Assembly: GCF_002286785.1 (NCBI RefSeq)
Contig: NZ_MUJY01000040.1
Location: 1-64,000, forward strand
DNA: 64,000 nucleotides
From: Pseudomonas sp. PIC25
GTDB taxonomy: Bacteria > Pseudomonadota > Gammaproteobacteria > Pseudomonadales > Pseudomonadaceae
Reading direction: 5' to 3'
The stretch's first letter is position 1, and the number at the start of each line of letters is the position of its first letter. The translations under genes were made by a program, and so were the position numbers. The notes under the pieces were generated by a model, which had not been told where the DNA came from, ran no database searches, and worked only from the letters and a program-made list of their open reading frames with translations. Below are positions 59,894-64,000 of this stretch, piece by piece.

Positions 59894-60468
59894 CGCAGCA
59901 CGTAGACCAGCGGGAACAACAGCACCCAGACCAGATCGACCATGTGCCAATAAAGCACACCGGACTCCAGCCCGCTGCAACGCCCCGGCCCGTAGGCCCG
60001 CTGTCCGCAACGCAGGGCCAGGAAGGCGAGAATCGCCATGCCCAGCAGCACGTGGAGGAAATGGAAGCCGGTGAGAATCCAGTAGAGGGTGAAGAAGGTG
60101 TCGTGCTCGATGTCCAGGCCGAGCCGCGCCAGATGCGTGTACTCGCCCAGCTTGAGCACCACGTAGACCACCGCCGAGGCCAGCGCGGCGAGCAGCAGCA
60201 CGGCGGCCCGGCGCGGCCGGTCGTCGCGCACCCGCTGCACCGCCAGCGCCGCCAGCCAGCCGCCGGTGAGCAGGCTCAGTGTCAGCGCCAGCCCGGTGGA
60301 ACCGTCCAGCGCTGCCTGCCCCTCGGCGAACAGCGCGGGATGCAGCAGCCGGGTGACGGCGAAGGCCAGGATCAGCAGACCGAACACCGCCAGCTCGGCG
60401 AGGATGAAGAACCACATCGCCAAGTCGCCCGGCAAAGGGCGGACGGCGATCTCAGGCGAAGTGGACAT
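59890..60468 (-). CDS. Cytochrome c oxidase subunit III-like protein (NirO/NorE family)
   Basis: A 192-residue membrane protein with about five helices: MWFFILAELAVFGLLILAF, FFTLYWILTGFHFLHVLLGM and WHMVDLVWVLLFPLVYVLR, matching the oxidase subunit III/NorE family. It overlaps nirQ by 17 bases and the NorF-like gene by ATGA. In P. aeruginosa the equivalent gene is called nirO (PA0521). It probably assists NorCB. Confidence 0.87.
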   Translation of the reverse strand: MSTSPEIAVRPLPGDLAMWFFILAELAVFGLLILAFAVTRLLHPALFAEGQAALDGSTGLALTLSLLTGGWLAALAVQRVRDDRPRRAAVLLLAALASAVVYVVLKLGEYTHLARLGLDIEHDTFFTLYWILTGFHFLHVLLGMAILAFLALRCGQRAYGPGRCSGLESGVLYWHMVDLVWVLLFPLVYVLR

Positions 60469-61255
60469 CCACCACGTCCATCAGCGCAGCGACAGTCTGC
60501 GGATCGTCCGACAGCGGCTCGGCGAGGCAGGCCAGGCAAGCTTCGCGCGGCGCCACGCCGGCACCGATCAGGCGCGCGGCGAAGATCAGCAGGCGGGTCG
60601 AGGCGACTTCCTCCAGGTCGTGCTGCTCCAGGCGGCGCAACGCCTGCCCCAGGGCGACGACCCGCTCGGCCAGCTCGATATCCACCTGCGCCTCGTGGGC
60701 GACGATGCGTACCTCCTCCGCAGCCTCGGGGTAGTCGAAGCGCAGGGCGACGAAGCGCTGGCGGGTGCTGGGCTTCATGCCTTTGAGCAGGTTCTGGTAG
60801 CCGGGGTTGTAGGACACCACCAGCATGAAGCCGGGCGGTGCGCGCAACGCCTCGCCGGTGCGCTCGATGTACAGCTCGCGACGGTCGTCGGCCAGCGGGT
60901 GCAGCACCACGGCGGTGTCCTGCCGCGCCTCCACCACCTCGTCCAGATAGCAGATGCCACCCTCGCGCACCGCGCGGGTCAGCGGGCCGTCCTGCCACCA
61001 GGTGCCGTCGGCGCCGATCAGGTGGCGGCCGACCAGGTCGGCGGCGGAGAGGTCGTCGTGGCAAGCCACGGTATACAGCGGCAGCTCCAGGCGCCGGGCC
61101 ATGTGCTGGACGAAGCGGGTCTTGCCGCACCCGGTGGGACCCTTGATCAGCACCGGCATGCCGTGCCGCCAGGCCCGCTCGAACAGCGCCACCTCGTTGC
61201 CGAGCGGCGCGTAGAACGGCAGGTCATGGCCAAGGGAAGAAAGGACGGCGGACAC
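60452..61255 (-). CDS. nirQ: AAA+ ATPase NirQ (NorQ/CbbQ family)
   Basis: A 267-residue MoxR-type ATPase. Walker A is LIKGPTGCGKTRFVQHM, Walker B is GGICYLDEVVEAR, and sensor 1 is MLVVSYNPGYQN. It remodels NO reductase together with NorD. The GTG at 61255 is chosen because GAGGTGA lies just upstream; a TTG seven codons earlier is also open. It is divergent from nirS and shares the intervening ANR/DNR site. Confidence 0.93.
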   Translation of the reverse strand: MSAVLSSLGHDLPFYAPLGNEVALFERAWRHGMPVLIKGPTGCGKTRFVQHMARRLELPLYTVACHDDLSAADLVGRHLIGADGTWWQDGPLTRAVREGGICYLDEVVEARQDTAVVLHPLADDRRELYIERTGEALRAPPGFMLVVSYNPGYQNLLKGMKPSTRQRFVALRFDYPEAAEEVRIVAHEAQVDIELAERVVALGQALRRLEQHDLEEVASTRLLIFAARLIGAGVAPREACLACLAEPLSDDPQTVAALMDVVDVHFA

Positions 61256-61339
61256 GGGAATCACCTCGGACGGCAACGGAAACTGCCCCGCACGCTACCG
61301 GCCCCTGCGACAACGTGACAAGTCGCACGCCGGGCAAAC

Positions 61340-61353
61340 TTGATTCCGGTCAA
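61340..61353. promoter_or_regulatory. ANR/DNR box between nirQ and nirS
   Basis: TTGATTCCGGTCAA matches TTGAT-N4-ATCAA at nine of ten positions. It lies 159 bases from the nirS ATG and 85 bases from nirQ, in the 256-base divergent gap. A Shine-Dalgarno AGGAGGA precedes nirS. Confidence 0.82.
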
Positions 61354-61379
61354 GCGCCTCGTCGGGACACCCGGCATAG

Positions 61380-63230
<1,851 letters not shown>

Positions 63231-63286
63231 GCCGTCTGGGGCGGGCTTCGCGGCCCGCCCCAGCCCCTCAGCCAAAGGAACTGCGC

Positions 63287-63607
63287 ATGTCTCTCCTCCG
63301 CCTCGCCCTGCTCGCCGCCTGCCTGTCCGGCCCCGTCGCCCAGGCCGAGGAACTTGATTCGGCGCGGCAGGCCGAACTGGGCAACCTGCTGCGCCAGGAC
63401 TGCGGCTCCTGCCACGGCCTGCGCCTGACCGGCGGCCTGGGCCCGGCGCTGACCCGCGAAGCCCTGGCCGGCAAGCCGCGCGAGAGCCTGATCGCCACCG
63501 TCCGCCACGGCCGGCCCGGCACCGCCATGCCCGGCTGGGAGGGCCTGCTCGACGAAGCGGACATCGCCTGGCTGATCGATCGCCTGACAGAAGGAAACCC
63601 GCAATGA
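63287..63607 (+). CDS. nirC: c-type cytochrome NirC
   Basis: A 106-residue periplasmic cytochrome with signal peptide MSLLRLALLAACLSGPVAQA, heme site CGSCH at 39-43 and axial Met in GTAMPGWEG. NirC can pass electrons to NirS and is needed for d1 heme maturation. AAAGGAA precedes the ATG and its end overlaps nirF by ATGA. It is NirC rather than cytochrome c551 (NirM) by sequence and by linkage to nirF. Confidence 0.9.
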   Translation: MSLLRLALLAACLSGPVAQAEELDSARQAELGNLLRQDCGSCHGLRLTGGLGPALTREALAGKPRESLIATVRHGRPGTAMPGWEGLLDEADIAWLIDRLTEGNPQ

Positions 63608-64000
63608 TCCGAGCGACCCTGCTGGCGCTCGCCAGCCTGTTATTGACCGCCTGCGCCCACCAGACCGAGCCGCGTGGCAGCGGCGACCTCGGCGTGGTGG
63701 TGGAACGCGCTAGCGGCAGCCTGCAGATTATCGAGAGCAGCCACCGCCGCAGCCTCGCCCGCGTCGAGGGCCTGGGCGATCTGTCCCACGCCTCGGTGGT
63801 GTTCTCCCGCGACCAGCGCTACGCCTACGTGTTCGGCCGCGATGGCGGGCTGACCAAGGTCGACCTGCTGCGCCAACGCATCGACCGGCGCATCGTCCAG
63901 GGCGGCAACAGCATCGGCGGCGCCATCAGCCAGGACGGCTCGCTGATTGCCGTTTCCAATTACGAACCGGGCGGCGTGCGGGTGTTCGATGCCGCCACCC
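63604..64000 (+). CDS. nirF: Heme d1 biosynthesis lipoprotein NirF (3' end outside window)
   Basis: The first ~132 residues of NirF. The N terminus MIRATLLALASLLLTACAHQ has a lipobox (LTAC), and the propeller blades resemble the d1 domain of NirS (VVFSRDQRYAYVFGRDGGLTKVDLL, SQDGSLIAVSNYEPGGVRVFD). NirF catalyses a late step in heme d1 synthesis in the periplasm. The start overlaps the nirC stop (ATGA). The frame is open to the end of the window. Confidence 0.92.
   Translation, partial: MIRATLLALASLLLTACAHQTEPRGSGDLGVVVERASGSLQIIESSHRRSLARVEGLGDLSHASVVFSRDQRYAYVFGRDGGLTKVDLLRQRIDRRIVQGGNSIGGAISQDGSLIAVSNYEPGGVRVFDAAT

Overview
The window looks like chromosome from a high-GC Pseudomonas close to the P. 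aeruginosa / P. citronellolis / P. nitroreducens group. From memory, the gene order apeB ... GntR regulator, ABC transporter, HAD phosphatase, then quinone oxidoreductase, prc/algO, EAL-CBS-GGDEF, FKBP, two tRNAs, rdgC, symporter, LplT-acyltransferase, TonB receptor resembles P. aeruginosa PA3247-PA3268. The window then runs into a dnr-nor-nir denitrification cluster, which lies elsewhere (about PA0516-PA0527) in PAO1. No organism name can be proved from the sequence alone.

Layout. (1) 1-1.5 kb: the 3' end of an Rhs polymorphic-toxin gene and a probable HEAT-repeat immunity gene, AT-richer than the surroundings. (2) 1.8-9.7 kb: aminopeptidase apeB followed, with a one-base overlap, by a complete type I Wadjet anti-plasmid operon jetABCD in which every junction overlaps. 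(3) 9.7-16.7 kb: an unknown gene, a GntR/UTRA repressor, and a divergent six-gene ABC importer/phosphohydrolase operon. The divergent promoter carries a near-perfect PhoB box and PhnF-like palindromes, so this is probably an organophosphorus scavenging unit. (4) 17.1-38.9 kb: an apparent insertion in the otherwise conserved backbone, carrying an unusual metallophore-type biosynthetic cluster. It combines a thiocarboxylate sulfur-transfer module (MoeZ-type E1/rhodanese, JAMM protease, ThiS-type carrier), an AMP ligase, a CaiB-type CoA transferase, an acyl-CoA dehydrogenase, two methyltransferases, close relatives of prodigiosin enzymes PigE and PigD, exporter and importer MFS proteins, a TonB receptor and a PchR-like AraC regulator behind a Fur box. 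(5) 38.9-54.3 kb: housekeeping backbone including prc, an EAL/GGDEF protein, fklB, tRNA-Asp, tRNA-Val, rdgC and a guanidine-II riboswitch in front of the guanidinium exporter gdx. (6) 54.6-64 kb: dnr, a zinc-ribbon gene, norDBC, norF/nirO-like genes, nirQ, nirS, nirC and the start of nirF, with three ANR/DNR boxes.

How the parts work together. The central cluster reads as synthesis, export, recognition and re-uptake of a sulfur-containing metal chelator under iron control. The sulfur module, ligase, receptor, importer and regulator recall pyridine-2,6-dithiocarboxylate and thioquinolobactin clusters. The PigD/PigE pair is not something I know from those systems and suggests a product containing an alkylated pyrroline, pyrrole or aminoketone unit. 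This is the strongest candidate for something undescribed here. The denitrification cluster forms a low-oxygen/NO regulon driven by Dnr. Families of REP-like palindromes fill the larger intergenic gaps, including both sides of the NTF2-like gene at the left edge of the inserted cluster.
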